Notes: generated from the letters alone by a model not told the origin. Positions 17,501 through 26,811 are shown, numbered from the stretch's first letter. The stretch is 64,000 nt of DNA from SZUA-442 sp963759175 (GCA_963759175.1 CAVWXP010000010.1:186001-250000), one strand, 5' to 3'. Numbers and translations: made by a program.

Positions 17501-18206
17501 CGTCGGCGTTCTGTGCGGTCCCGCGAAGCACCGGTCGATCGGGGTCCATGCGTCGATTGCGGTGCGCCAACACCGTGGCGTCGTCGATCATGAAGCGGAT
17601 GTCGTCGTCGGAGAGTGACTCGATCATGTTCACTTCGTGCGACGTTCGGAACCCATCGAAGAAATGAACGAACGGCACCCGGGACTCGAGGGTCGCCGCT
17701 TGTGCGATGAGGGCCATGTCGTGGGCTTCCTGGACCGAGTTCGACGACAGCATCGCCCAGCCGGTCGCACGGGTGGCCATCACATCGGAGTGGTCACCGA
17801 ATATCGACAGGGCGTGGGTGGCCACGGTGCGGGCCGCTACGTGGAAGACGGCCGGAAGCAGCTCGCCGGCGATCTTGTACATGTTCGGGATCATGAGCAG
17901 GAGGCCCTGGGACGCCGTGAACGTCGATGTCAGCGCTCCCCCTTGGAGGGACCCATGCACCGTTCCGGCCGCGCCGGCCTCGCTCTGCATCTCGACGACC
18001 GTCGGAACGTTCCCCCACACGTTGGGTCTGCCCTTGTTGGCCCAGTCGTCCGAGAGCTCACCCATCGGCGAAGACGGGGTGATCGGGTAGATGGCGAGGA
18101 CCTCATTCGTTCGGTACGCAACCGATGCTGCCGCCTGGTTTCCGTCGACGGTCTCCATCGTGCGGGTGGGTGCCTCTGCTCGTGCGGCATCCTCGGTCAG
18201 TGTCAT
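14595..18206 (-). CDS. nifJ: Pyruvate:ferredoxin (flavodoxin) oxidoreductase
   Basis: This single-chain PFOR of 1203 residues oxidatively decarboxylates pyruvate to acetyl-CoA, reducing ferredoxin or flavodoxin. In order: pyrimidine-binding domain (VLAIYPITPSSPMGELSDDW), transketolase C-like domain, EKR-type domain (FVACHQFEFLNKLDILGKA), two 4Fe-4S motifs (CIECAKCALVCPHAA near 710 and CTGCSVCVDVCPAKS near 765), the proximal-cluster cysteines (FSGACSGCGETPYVK near 830) and the TPP site (GGDGWAYDIGFGGLDHALAS, then YSNTGGQASKATPRG). Length is normal for NifJ. GGAAGG precedes the ATG. It is transcribed with the DHOD-like gene and divergently from the DUF427 gene. In an aerobe-looking genome it could feed a ferredoxin-linked chain. 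Confidence 0.93.
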   Translation of the reverse strand: MTLTEDAARAEAPTRTMETVDGNQAAASVAYRTNEVLAIYPITPSSPMGELSDDWANKGRPNVWGNVPTVVEMQSEAGAAGTVHGSLQGGALTSTFTASQGLLLMIPNMYKIAGELLPAVFHVAARTVATHALSIFGDHSDVMATRATGWAMLSSNSVQEAHDMALIAQAATLESRVPFVHFFDGFRTSHEVNMIESLSDDDIRFMIDDATVLAHRNRRMDPDRPVLRGTAQNADVFFQAREACNPYHDAVPDIVQRVMDRFAERTGRQYHLFDYVGAPDATEVIVIMGSGAETVESTVEAMVGQGEKVGVLKVRLFRPFSSEALIAAMPSTVRTVAVLDRTKEPGAVGEPLLQDVFVSMIEQTQTGAASWTETPRVIGGRYGLSSKEFTPAMAAGVFAEARKVDAKRRFTVGIVDDVTGLSIDYDRSFDSGPKKRLRALFYGLGADGTVGANKNTVKIIGDTTPLYAQGYFVYDSKKSGAMTTSHLRFDDGPIEAPYLIDDANFVACHQFEFLNKLDILGKAHQGATFLLNSPYGPDEVWDHLPREVQQDIVDKELALYVVDATAVAREAGLGQRVNTVLQTCFFALTDLMPIDDAIGAIKAAITKSYAKFGDVVVERNNAGVDGAIAALHEVSVPDAVTSQHTRRDLVPADAPDFVQRITAMMMADQGDLLPVSALPVDGTFPTGTTQYEKRSIAVEIPIFDPEICIECAKCALVCPHAAIRLKVFEEGDLDGAPESFKVKPFRSRDLPDALMTIQVAPDDCTGCSVCVDVCPAKSKSEVKHKAINMEPKEEHLAAERANWDFFLSIPEIDRSKVRADTLKGSQMLEPLFEFSGACSGCGETPYVKLVSQLVGDRMLVANATGCSSIYGGNLPTTPWKKDEHGRGPVWANSLFEDNAEFGLGMRLALDAEISEARSLVTELSSDIGGELATALLEADQTTEAGIEAQRRRIALLDDVLDDLDTSETRRLKAVSGVLARKSVWIMGGDGWAYDIGFGGLDHALASGLNINILVMDTEVYSNTGGQASKATPRGAVAKFTAGGKRTGKKDLGQIAMSYGNVYVAQVAIGANNMQTVKAIAEAEAYDGPSVVIAYSTCIAHGIDMATSMTHQKDLVDAGYWPLYRYDPRVGEEGRHPFRLDSKPPSRPFAEVALKEARYAVLSKVNPDGHVRLMEEAQRDIDDRWSLYEEFTELDRIQPYEEAE

Positions 18207-18236
18207 GGTGGGCCTTCCTTCGACAAAGATCTTTAC

Positions 18237-18256
18237 ATCTTAGCTAAGGAATTAAC
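18237..18256. promoter_or_regulatory. AT-rich palindromic region upstream of nifJ
   Basis: The perfect 10-bp palindrome CTTAGCTAAG (18239-18248) overlaps a possible minus-strand -10 TAAGAT (18237-18242) and is followed by AAGG-AATT-AACCTT, another partial dyad. The tract is strikingly AT-rich against its surroundings and sits between nifJ and the divergent DUF427 gene. It may be an operator; the binding protein is unknown. Confidence 0.4.
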
Positions 18257-18330
18257 CTTGTGGAACCTTGCCCCAGGAAGATCCGGGCGGCACTGCCATC
18301 CGCGTGATAGCGCCGCATCGAATCCATGCC

Positions 18331-18807
18331 ATGGACAGTCGCTCACGAGAATCCGTCTGGGACTATCCGCGACCGCCGCGGATCGAGCACGACACACGCG
18401 AGGTGCTGATCCTCCATCGCGGTCGCGAGATCGTCAGGACATCTGCTGCCGTCCGCGTCCTCGAGACCTCACATCCTCCCGCGTTCTACGTGCCCATCGG
18501 AGCAATAGCCGACGGCGTGATCGTGCCCAACTCGCGCCGCACCTTCTGCGAGTTCAAGGGCACGGCCTCCTACCTCGACATCGTGGTCGACGGCCTGACG
18601 ACACCTGCCGTCGGTTGGACATACCCCGATCCCTCCCCCGGCTACGAAGAACTCGCCGGAATGGGCTCGTTCTATGCCGGGCGACTCGACCACTGCTCGG
18701 TCGGAGGTGAGCGGGTGATCCCCCAACCGGGCGACTTCTATGGCGGGTGGATCACCGCAGAGATCGATGGACCCTTCAAGGGAGGCGAGGGCACCCTGGG
18801 TTGGTAG
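18331..18807 (+). CDS. DUF427 domain protein
   Basis: A 158-residue protein of the DUF427 family, common in actinobacteria and of unknown function. The signatures ESVWDYPRPPRIE, RVLETSHPPAFYVPIGAI and FCEFKGTASYLDIVVDG are visible, with a C-terminal Trp-rich region (PQPGDFYGGWITAEIDGPFK). The ATG at 18331 gives the usual N-terminus; a TTG at 18268 or GTG at 18304 would extend it without family support. It is followed by the VOC gene and is divergent from nifJ. Confidence 0.75.
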   Translation: MDSRSRESVWDYPRPPRIEHDTREVLILHRGREIVRTSAAVRVLETSHPPAFYVPIGAIADGVIVPNSRRTFCEFKGTASYLDIVVDGLTTPAVGWTYPDPSPGYEELAGMGSFYAGRLDHCSVGGERVIPQPGDFYGGWITAEIDGPFKGGEGTLGW

Positions 18808-18848
18808 GCCTCACCCGGTCGCAGACCGGACCACGCCAACGGGGCGCG

Positions 18849-18854
18849 TACACT
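18849..18854 (+). promoter_or_regulatory. Leaderless-type -10 (TACACT) for the VOC gene
   Basis: TACACT ends exactly 6 nt before the ATG at 18861; no Shine-Dalgarno is present between the upstream stop and this start. Confidence 0.5.
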
Positions 18855-18860
18855 GCCGGC

Positions 18861-19253
18861 ATGCCACCAGACGCCAACCCGACCGCGGCCGTTCCCAGCC
18901 TCATCGCATCCACCATCGACTGCTCCGACCTCGCGGCGATGACCCGGTTCTGGGGAGAACTCCTCGACGTCCCGTTCCAGATCGTCGACCACTTCGGATT
19001 CCTCGCCCACGCCGACGACCGCAAGGTCACCTTGTGGCTCCAGCAGGTGCCAGAGGCCAAGGCCGGCAAGAACCGTGTCCACCTCGACTTCGTTGTCGGG
19101 GATCTCGATGCGGCCCTCGAACGCGTGGCCGCCCTCGGCGGCGCAGTGGGCAACCGCCACACGTGGCAGGGCCACGTGTGGAACACCTGCACGGACCCCG
19201 AAGGCAACGTGTTCGACATCATGGCTGCGAGCGTTCCAACCCAATCGAGCTGA
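18861..19253 (+). CDS. VOC-family (glyoxalase/bleomycin-resistance fold) protein
   Basis: A 130-residue protein with one vicinal-oxygen-chelate module pair. The patterns STIDCSDLAAMTRFWGELLD, KVTLWLQQVPEAKAGKNRVH, LDFVVGDLDAALERVAALGG and TDPEGNVFDIM fit the glyoxalase-like family, including the His and the final Glu in metal-binding positions. Substrate is unknown. The start at 18861 follows a TACACT by 6 nt. A bidirectional terminator separates it from rpoC. Confidence 0.75.
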   Translation: MPPDANPTAAVPSLIASTIDCSDLAAMTRFWGELLDVPFQIVDHFGFLAHADDRKVTLWLQQVPEAKAGKNRVHLDFVVGDLDAALERVAALGGAVGNRHTWQGHVWNTCTDPEGNVFDIMAASVPTQSS

Positions 19254-19276
19254 TCAGTCGATCCCCGAGAACGGGG

Positions 19277-19298
19277 AAGGGGGCCCGAAGGCCCCCTT
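19277..19298. terminator. Bidirectional terminator between VOC gene and rpoC
   Basis: AAGGGGGCC (19277-19285), loop CGAA, GGCCCCCTT (19290-19298): a perfect 9-bp stem with a stable tetraloop midway between two converging genes. Confidence 0.75.
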
Positions 19299-19323
19299 CG
19301 CACATGGTCGTCCTGACCGATGA

Positions 19324-22300
19324 TCAGCCGTCGTCGCCGTCGTCGCTTCCACCCGTATCGGGCGATGCACCGAGGGAAGCGAGCCATTCGGCAGGATCCT
19401 GCGGGAGCGCATCGTCCGCGGACTCGATCTCCACGTCACCGAAGAGCGACGCTGCCGTCGGTATCTGGGCATCGGGGAGCATCGGCTCGATCGCCTGGTA
19501 GACGTCGGATCCGGTTCCTGCCGGGATCAACTTGCCGATGATCACATTCTCCTTGAGTCCGCGCATGTAGTCGGACTTGGAGTTCAGCGATGCTTCGGTG
19601 AGCACCCGAGTCGTCTCCTGGAAGGACGCAGCCGACAGCCACGAATCGGTGGCGAGCGACGCCTTCGTGATACCCATGAGTTCGGGTCGACCCTCGGCGG
19701 GTTGCTTGCCGTCCTCGACGAGCTCGCGGTTCGTGTCACGGAACTCCTGGGTGTCGACCAGCTCGGCCGGCAACCACGGGCCATCGCCCGGGTTGACGAT
19801 CCGGACACGGCGCAGCATCTGGCGAACGATCAACTCGATGTGCTTGTCGTGGATGTCGACACCCTGGGAGCGGTATACCTCCTGGACCTGGTCCACGAGG
19901 TAGCGCTGACAGGCACGCACGCCCTGGATGTTGAGAACTTCCTTCGGATCGAGCGGTCCCTCGGTCAGCTGGGTGCCGGGTTCGATGATGTCGCCCTCGG
20001 CGACCCGCAAGCGTGCCCGGACCGGCAACTGGTAGCGGACCTCGTCCTCGCCATCGACCACGACGATGAATCGCTCACGTGTGTCGGGGTCCTGGTCCAT
20101 CTTCACGACACCGCCGACCTCGGAGAGGATCGCGACGCCCTTCGGGGTCCTGGCCTCGAACAACTCCGTGACACGGGGGAGACCGTGCGTGATGTCCTCA
20201 CCGGCGATACCGCCCGTGTGGAACGTACGCATCGTCAGCTGCGTGCCGGGCTCACCGATCGACTGTGCAGCCATGATCCCGACGGCCGTCCCCGGTTCGA
20301 CCATGGCGCCCGTGGCGAGGTCGATACCGTAGGACAACTGGGAAATGCCGTACTTGGATGTGTCGGTGAGCGGTGAACGCACGCGGATCTCGGTGACGTC
20401 CTCGAGCTGTTGGATTCCCTTGATCGCTTCACGATCGAGCACGAATCCCCGCTTCAGCTTCCGTCCATCGGGGAGCTCGGCCAATGCCCGACCGATCTTC
20501 GCGTCCTCCGCGAGCACACGTCCGAAGATGTGGTTTCGCAGATGGCGCACCGGCTTGCCTTCGGCGTCCCTGACGGGGACGACGAGGCCGGGATCGTCCG
20601 TTTCGTCGCTGTGGATGATGATCTCCTGGGAGACATCGACCAGACGACGAGTCAGATACCCCGAGTCCGCCGTCCTCAGCGCCGTGTCCGCGAGACCCTT
20701 GCGGGCACCGTGGGTCGAGATGAAGTACTCGAGCACCGACAATCCCTCACGGAAGTTCGACTTGATCGGCTGCGGGATGATGTCACCCTTCGGGTTGGCC
20801 ACGAGGCCACGCATCCCTGCGATCTGTCGCAGCTGCATGATGTTTCCACGCGCCCCGGACCTCACCATCATGTCCATGGGGTTGAACGGATCGGCCTGGA
20901 GCGTGTTCTGCATCGCGTCCTTGACCTCGTCTGTCGCAACCGTCCAGATCTCGATGAGCTCGGACCGGCGCTCGTCATCGGTGATGACGCCCTTCTGGTA
21001 GAGGCTCTCCACCTTGGCCACGCGAGCCTCGAACTCGGCGAGGATCTCCTGCTTCTCGTCCGGCGTCTTCACATCCTGGAGGCCGATCGTGAGACCGGCA
21101 CGGGTCGCGTAGTGGAACCCGAGTTCCTTGATGTTGTCGAGCGTGTTGGCGACATCGGGCTTGTCGTATGCGTGGATGACTTCCTCAACCAGCGTGCGGA
21201 TGTCCGACTTGATCAACACGGCGTTGACGAACGGGAACCCGGCAGGGAACGCACCGTTGAGGATGGACCTGCCGAGGGTGGTGTCCGTCAGGATGGAACC
21301 GTCGATCGGCTCATCGGCGATGAGGTCACCGAGCAATGGCTTGAGCTGGGCGTGCACGTCGGGATCACCCGCCAGCCATCCGACGCGGATCCTGATCGGG
21401 GCGTGGAGCGAAAGATCGCCGATCTCGTAGGCCATGACGGCCTCCTCGACAGACGAGAACGCCCGTCCCTCACCCTTGGCACCGGGAACGACCGCTGACA
21501 GGTAGTACATACCGATGATCATGTCCTGGGACGGAGTCACGATCGGGCGCCCGTCGGCGGGCGACAGCACGTTGTTCGACGAGAGCATGAGGATCCGGGC
21601 CTCGGCTTGCGCCTCCGCGGACAGCGGCAGGTGCACGGCCATCTGGTCACCATCGAAGTCGGCATTGAACGCTTCACACACGAGTGGGTGGAGCTGAATC
21701 GCCTTGCCCTCGATGAGGACCGGCTCGAATGCCTGGATGCCCAGTCGGTGCAGTGTCGGCGCACGGTTCAGCAGTACCGGATGCTCCTGGATGACATCGG
21801 CGAGCACATCCCACACCTGGGCGCGGCGACGCTCCACCATGCGCTTGGCGGCCTTGATGTTCTGCGCGATGTCGAGATCGACGAGGCGCTTCATCACGAA
21901 TGGCTTGAACAGCTCGAGCGCCATGATCTTGGGGAGCCCGCACTGGTGGAGGCGCAGCTGGGGACCGACCACGATCACGGAACGACCCGAATAGTCGACG
22001 CGCTTGCCGAGGAGGTTCTGACGGAACCGTCCCTGCTTGCCCTTCAGCATGTCGGACAGCGACTTGAGCGGGCGGCTGCCGGGACCCGTGACGGCACGGC
22101 CGCGACGACCGTTGTCGAAGAGTGCATCGACGGCTTCCTGCAACATGCGCTTCTCGTTGTTCACGATGATCTCGGGTGCGCCAAGGTCGATGAGCCGCTT
22201 CAGGCGGTTGTTGCGGTTGATCACCCTTCGGTACAGATCGTTCATGTCCGAGGTCGCGAAACGGCCACCGTCGAGCTGCACCATCGGGCGGAGATCGGGT

Positions 22301-23256
22301 GGGATCACGGGAATCGCCTCGAGGATCATCCCCGAGGGATCGTTCTTCCCGTCGGCGAAGGGCTGGACGACCTTGAGCCGCTTCATCGCACGCTGCCTGC
22401 GCTGCTGGCTGTTGGCGTCGAGGTCGGCGCGCAGTGACTCGATCTCCTCGTTGAGGTCCATCCTGAGGATGAGATCCTTGACGAATTCGGCACCCATGCC
22501 ACCGGTGTAGTACTCGCCGTAACGGTCGATGATCTCGCGCCACAGCTGTTCGGATTCGATGAGATCCCTCGGCTTGAGCGACTTGAACGTGTCGAACGCC
22601 TCGTCGAGGAGGTCGACCTCGATCGTCGCACGATCCTCGCGGTCCTTGATCTCGCGCTCGACCTCTTTCTTGCGAGCGCTGATCTCATTCGGCTTGGCTC
22701 CGGCGTCCTCCATCTGGGCGAGTTCGCCCTCGAGACGCTCGAGTCGGGCCTCACGCCACTCCTCGAACTCCTCGGTGATGAGGAGTCGCTCGGCGCGTGC
22801 GGCCTCCTCGAGGTCGGGAAGGTCGGCCTGGCGCTTGTCCGCGTCCACGTGGGTCACGAGGTACGCAGCGAAGTAGATGACCTTCTCGAGTTCCTTGGGG
22901 GACATGTCGAGGAGGTAGCCCAGACGGCTGGGAACGCCCTTGAAGAACCAGATGTGGGTCACTGGTGCAGCGAGCTCGATGTGACCCATGCGCTCGCGGC
23001 GGACCTTGGCGCGGGTCACCTCGACGCCGCATCGCTCACAGATGATGCCGCGGAAGCGGACACGCTTGTACTTTCCGCAGTAGCACTCCCAGTCCCTCGT
23101 GGGACCGAAGATGCGCTCGTCGAACAAGCCATCCTTCTCCGGCTTGAGCGTGCGGTAGTTGATCGTTTCGGGCTTCTTGACCTCGCCGAACGACCAGGAG
23201 CGGATCTGGTCGGAGGATGCGAGACCGATTTTCAGTTCATCGAAGATTTGTGCCAC
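19324..23256 (-). CDS. rpoC: RNA polymerase beta' subunit
   Basis: The catalytic beta' subunit of RNA polymerase, 1310 residues. Seen in order: the N-terminal zinc finger (CYCGKYKRVRFRGIICERCG), coiled-coil clamp region, bridge and trigger-loop regions, and the catalytic Mg site AFNADFDGDQMAVHLPLS. The C-terminus is complete with GASPDTGGSDDGDDG. The start is a GTG at 23256 with GGAG 8 nt upstream. It follows rpoB after 45 nt. In many actinobacteria rpsL follows soon after; here a ~10-kb block intervenes. Confidence 0.97.
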   Translation of the reverse strand: MAQIFDELKIGLASSDQIRSWSFGEVKKPETINYRTLKPEKDGLFDERIFGPTRDWECYCGKYKRVRFRGIICERCGVEVTRAKVRRERMGHIELAAPVTHIWFFKGVPSRLGYLLDMSPKELEKVIYFAAYLVTHVDADKRQADLPDLEEAARAERLLITEEFEEWREARLERLEGELAQMEDAGAKPNEISARKKEVEREIKDREDRATIEVDLLDEAFDTFKSLKPRDLIESEQLWREIIDRYGEYYTGGMGAEFVKDLILRMDLNEEIESLRADLDANSQQRRQRAMKRLKVVQPFADGKNDPSGMILEAIPVIPPDLRPMVQLDGGRFATSDMNDLYRRVINRNNRLKRLIDLGAPEIIVNNEKRMLQEAVDALFDNGRRGRAVTGPGSRPLKSLSDMLKGKQGRFRQNLLGKRVDYSGRSVIVVGPQLRLHQCGLPKIMALELFKPFVMKRLVDLDIAQNIKAAKRMVERRRAQVWDVLADVIQEHPVLLNRAPTLHRLGIQAFEPVLIEGKAIQLHPLVCEAFNADFDGDQMAVHLPLSAEAQAEARILMLSSNNVLSPADGRPIVTPSQDMIIGMYYLSAVVPGAKGEGRAFSSVEEAVMAYEIGDLSLHAPIRIRVGWLAGDPDVHAQLKPLLGDLIADEPIDGSILTDTTLGRSILNGAFPAGFPFVNAVLIKSDIRTLVEEVIHAYDKPDVANTLDNIKELGFHYATRAGLTIGLQDVKTPDEKQEILAEFEARVAKVESLYQKGVITDDERRSELIEIWTVATDEVKDAMQNTLQADPFNPMDMMVRSGARGNIMQLRQIAGMRGLVANPKGDIIPQPIKSNFREGLSVLEYFISTHGARKGLADTALRTADSGYLTRRLVDVSQEIIIHSDETDDPGLVVPVRDAEGKPVRHLRNHIFGRVLAEDAKIGRALAELPDGRKLKRGFVLDREAIKGIQQLEDVTEIRVRSPLTDTSKYGISQLSYGIDLATGAMVEPGTAVGIMAAQSIGEPGTQLTMRTFHTGGIAGEDITHGLPRVTELFEARTPKGVAILSEVGGVVKMDQDPDTRERFIVVVDGEDEVRYQLPVRARLRVAEGDIIEPGTQLTEGPLDPKEVLNIQGVRACQRYLVDQVQEVYRSQGVDIHDKHIELIVRQMLRRVRIVNPGDGPWLPAELVDTQEFRDTNRELVEDGKQPAEGRPELMGITKASLATDSWLSAASFQETTRVLTEASLNSKSDYMRGLKENVIIGKLIPAGTGSDVYQAIEPMLPDAQIPTAASLFGDVEIESADDALPQDPAEWLASLGASPDTGGSDDGDDG

Positions 23257-23301
23257 GTGTGTGCTCCAGTCTCAGGCTCGTGCGCCCATCCAGCAGTTCG
23301 G

Positions 23302-26300
23302 TCAGTCGACGTCCGGGCGTTCTGGTCGGGAGATGTCGATCCCCAGCGACGCCGCGGTCCGGAACACGTCGTCCTCGAGATCCTTGAGCTCGACCTCTTC
23401 ACCGGCCGAGAGCATCTCGACGTTGAGGCACAGCGACTGCATCTCCTTGACGAGCACCTTGAAGGACTCAGGGATGCCGGGCTCGGGGATGTTCTCGCCT
23501 TTGACGATCGCCTCATAGACCTTCACACGGCCACGCACGTCGTCGGACTTGATGGTCAACAACTCCTGGAGGGCGTAGGCGGCGCCGTAGGCCTCGAGCG
23601 CCCACACTTCCATCTCACCGAAGCGCTGGCCACCGAACTGGGCCTTGCCGCCCAGGGGCTGCTGGGTGATCATCGAGTACGGGCCGGTCGACCGGGCGTG
23701 GATCTTGTGATCGACGAGGTGGACGAGCTTGAGGATGTACATGTAGCCGACGGTGATCGGCGAGTCGAACGGCTCGCCGTTGCGACCGTCGTAGAGCGTC
23801 CCCTTGCCCTCGGTATTGATCAGCTGGACGCCGTCACGGTTCGGCAGCGACTTCGCGAGCACCTTGAGGACCTCGTCCTCGTGTGCGCCGTCGAACACCG
23901 GTGTTGCGATGTGGGTCCAGGGATCGGCACCACCCGACGCCGGGCTCTCGAGATCGTCGAAGGCTTCCCACCCGGTGGCTGCTGCCCATCCGAGGTGGGT
24001 CTCGAGCACCTGACCGAGGTTCATGCGGGACGGCACACCGAGCGGCGACAGGATGATGTCGACGGGCGTTCCGTCCTCGAAGAACGGCATGTCCTCCTCG
24101 GGGAGGATCTTGGCGATGACACCCTTGTTGCCGTGGCGTCCGGCGAGCTTGTCACCCGCAGAGATCTTGCGCTGCTTGGCGACGTAGACCCTGACGAGTT
24201 CGTTCATCCCCGGGGGCAGGTCGTACCCGTCCTCACGGCTGAACTCCTTCACCGCGATGGCCTTGCCGGACTCACCGTGGGGCACCTTGAGCGACACGTC
24301 CCTGACCTCGCGAGCCTTCTCACCGAAGATGGCGCGCAGGAGGCGCTCCTCGGGAGTCAGTTCCGTCTCGCCCTTCGGCGTGACCTTGCCGACGAGGTAG
24401 TCACCGGGACCGACCTCGGCGCCGATGCGAATGATGCCTCGCTCGTCGAGGTCCATGAGGACCTCCTCGGCGACGTTCGGGATGTCACGCGTGATCTCCT
24501 CGGCACCGAGTTTGGTGTCGCGAGCCTCGATCTCGTGTTCCTCGATGTGGATCGAGGTGAGGATGTCCTCCTTGACGAGGCGCTCCGAGATGACGATCGC
24601 ATCCTCGAAGTTGTGGCCCTCCCACGGCATGAACGCGACCATGAGGTTCCGGCCCAGGGCGAGCTCACCGTTCTCCGTCGACGCGCCGTCCGCAAGGGCG
24701 TCACCAGCCTTCACCTTGTCACCCTCGGCGACGATCGGCTTCTGGTTGATGCACGTGCCCTGGTTCGAGCGCTCGAACTTCTTGAGGGGGAAGGTGTGCT
24801 TCTTGTTGGCTCCGGCTTCCTTCACGACGATCTCTTCACCGGTGACGGAAACGACCTCTCCGTCGACAGTGCAGATGACGACCTCGCCGGAGTCCTTGGC
24901 GGCACGGCCTTCCATACCGGTTCCGACCAGCGGTGCGTCGGACGTGATCAGCGGCACGGCCTGGCGCTGCATGTTGGATCCCATGAGCGCCCGGTTCGCG
25001 TCGTCGTGCTCGAGGAACGGGATGAGCGCCGTCGCTACGGACACGACCTGCTTGGGGGACACATCCATGTAGTCGACCTGATCGGCGTTGACCGTGTCGA
25101 CCTCACCACCCGTCTTGCGGACGAGGATGCGATCGTTCACGAACGAGCCGTCGTCGTTGAGTACGGCGTTCGCCTGGGCGATGATGTGGCCCTCTTCCTC
25201 GGATGCCGTGAGGTAGTCGACCTTCGCCGTGACCTTGCCGTTCTCCACCCTGCGGTAGGGGGACTCGATGAAACCGAAACGATTCACTCGTGCGTAGGAC
25301 GCCAACGAGCCGATGAGGCCGATGTTGGGACCTTCGGGGGTCTCGATCGGGCACATGCGTCCGTAGTGCGAGGGGTGCACGTCGCGAACCTCGAAACCTG
25401 CGCGCTCACGGGAGAGGCCACCGGGGCCGAGCGCCGAGAGGCGACGACGGTGGGTGATCGAGGCGAGCGGGTTCGGCTGGTCCATGAACTGGCTGAGCTG
25501 CGACGTTCCAAAGAACTCCTTGATCGACGCCACCACGGGCCGGATGTTGATGAGGGTCTGGGGCGTGATCGCCTCCGGATCCTGGGTCGTCATGCGCTCA
25601 CGCACGACTCGCTCGAGGCGGGTGAGGCCGACGCGGATCTGGTTCTGGATCAACTCCCCCACCGTGCGGATGCGGCGGTTCTGGAAGTTGTCGATGTCGT
25701 CGACGCGATAGCCGTCCTTGCCCTCGTGCAGTGCCATGAGGTAGAGGATCGTGTTGACCATGTCCTCGTCGGTGATGAGTCCCTGCTCGTCGGCGCGGTA
25801 GGCGTCGAGCATCTCGGTGGAGGCATCGCCGCCGAGCTTCTGGTTCACCTTGTAGCGACCGACTCGCGTCAGGTCGTAGCGCTTCGGGGTTCGGAACAGC
25901 GTCTTGATGAGGCTGCGCGCCGACTCGACCGTCGTGAGCTCTCCGGGTCGGAGCTTGCGGTAGAGGTCGAGCAGGGCTTCGTCCTTCGTCGACGTCGGGT
26001 CCTTCTCGAGGGTGTTGCGCACGAGCTCGTTGTCACCGAGCAGGGCGATGATCTCCTCGTCCGTCTCCGCGATTCCGAGGGCGCGCAGGAAGGTACTGAC
26101 GAACTGCCGGCGCTTGCGGTCGACACGAACGCCGATGGTGTCCTTCTTGTCGATGTCGAACTCGAGCCACGCACCGCGGCCCGGGATCACCTTGGACGAG
26201 TACAGGTACCTGCCGGACGTCTTGTCGAGCGTTCCATCGAAGTAGACGCCGGGGCTGCGCACGAGTTGGCTCACGACGACACGCTCGGTGCCGTTGATGA

Positions 26301-26658
26301 TGAACGTGCCGTTGTCGGTCATCATCGGGAAATCGCCGAGGAAGACCTGCTGCTCCTTGATCTCGCCGGTCTCCTTGTTGAGGAAGCGGGCCGTGACGAA
26401 CAGCGGACGCGAGTAGTTGGCGTCCCTGTCCTTCGCTTCCTCGATCGTCAGGGGTGGCTCGTCGAAACGATGATCGGTGAGCTGGAGTGCGAGGTTGCCG
26501 GTGAAGTCCTCGATCGGCGAGACCTCGTCGAACATCTGCTTGAGCCCGGTCTCCATGAAGGCTTGGAAGGATTCCCGTTGGATCCCGAGGAGATCGGGCA
26601 GGTCCTGGACTTCGGGGATCTTGGCGAACGAAAGACGGTGGGAACGCGCACGGGCCAA
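23302..26658 (-). CDS. rpoB: RNA polymerase beta subunit
   Basis: The beta subunit, 1118 residues, a usual actinobacterial length. The rifampicin region reads FFGTSQLSQFMDQPNPLASI then THRRRLSALGPGGLSRERAG, with the key Asp, His and Ser of the sensitive consensus retained. The C-terminal LGGKAQFGGQRFGEMEVWAL clamp motif is intact. The start codon is TTG (26658), supported by GAGGAGG 7 nt upstream. The operon has its own promoter at 26812-26840 and a leader hairpin. Confidence 0.97.
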   Translation of the reverse strand: MARARSHRLSFAKIPEVQDLPDLLGIQRESFQAFMETGLKQMFDEVSPIEDFTGNLALQLTDHRFDEPPLTIEEAKDRDANYSRPLFVTARFLNKETGEIKEQQVFLGDFPMMTDNGTFIINGTERVVVSQLVRSPGVYFDGTLDKTSGRYLYSSKVIPGRGAWLEFDIDKKDTIGVRVDRKRRQFVSTFLRALGIAETDEEIIALLGDNELVRNTLEKDPTSTKDEALLDLYRKLRPGELTTVESARSLIKTLFRTPKRYDLTRVGRYKVNQKLGGDASTEMLDAYRADEQGLITDEDMVNTILYLMALHEGKDGYRVDDIDNFQNRRIRTVGELIQNQIRVGLTRLERVVRERMTTQDPEAITPQTLINIRPVVASIKEFFGTSQLSQFMDQPNPLASITHRRRLSALGPGGLSRERAGFEVRDVHPSHYGRMCPIETPEGPNIGLIGSLASYARVNRFGFIESPYRRVENGKVTAKVDYLTASEEEGHIIAQANAVLNDDGSFVNDRILVRKTGGEVDTVNADQVDYMDVSPKQVVSVATALIPFLEHDDANRALMGSNMQRQAVPLITSDAPLVGTGMEGRAAKDSGEVVICTVDGEVVSVTGEEIVVKEAGANKKHTFPLKKFERSNQGTCINQKPIVAEGDKVKAGDALADGASTENGELALGRNLMVAFMPWEGHNFEDAIVISERLVKEDILTSIHIEEHEIEARDTKLGAEEITRDIPNVAEEVLMDLDERGIIRIGAEVGPGDYLVGKVTPKGETELTPEERLLRAIFGEKAREVRDVSLKVPHGESGKAIAVKEFSREDGYDLPPGMNELVRVYVAKQRKISAGDKLAGRHGNKGVIAKILPEEDMPFFEDGTPVDIILSPLGVPSRMNLGQVLETHLGWAAATGWEAFDDLESPASGGADPWTHIATPVFDGAHEDEVLKVLAKSLPNRDGVQLINTEGKGTLYDGRNGEPFDSPITVGYMYILKLVHLVDHKIHARSTGPYSMITQQPLGGKAQFGGQRFGEMEVWALEAYGAAYALQELLTIKSDDVRGRVKVYEAIVKGENIPEPGIPESFKVLVKEMQSLCLNVEMLSAGEEVELKDLEDDVFRTAASLGIDISRPERPDVD

Positions 26659-26741
26659 CGCGGATCCTCCTCATATAGGTGCCAGCAAAGCAGGGCGAAG
26701 CTGGGAGCAGTTACGGGCGAAGGGGAAAGAATAGCACAAAT

Positions 26742-26766
26742 CCGGGATAGCGCAGCGCTACCCCGG
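26742..26766 (-). promoter_or_regulatory. Leader hairpin upstream of rpoB
   Basis: On the RNA, an 11-bp stem with one G-U pair forms between 26756-26766 and 26742-26752 with a 3-nt loop. It lies between the promoter and the rpoB start. It could attenuate or pause transcription; only a weak U-rich stretch follows. Confidence 0.45.
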
Positions 26767-26811
26767 CTCTGCCCCTGGAGAGTCGTGAAAAGGTCTTCAA
26801 CTGTTGCCGAA

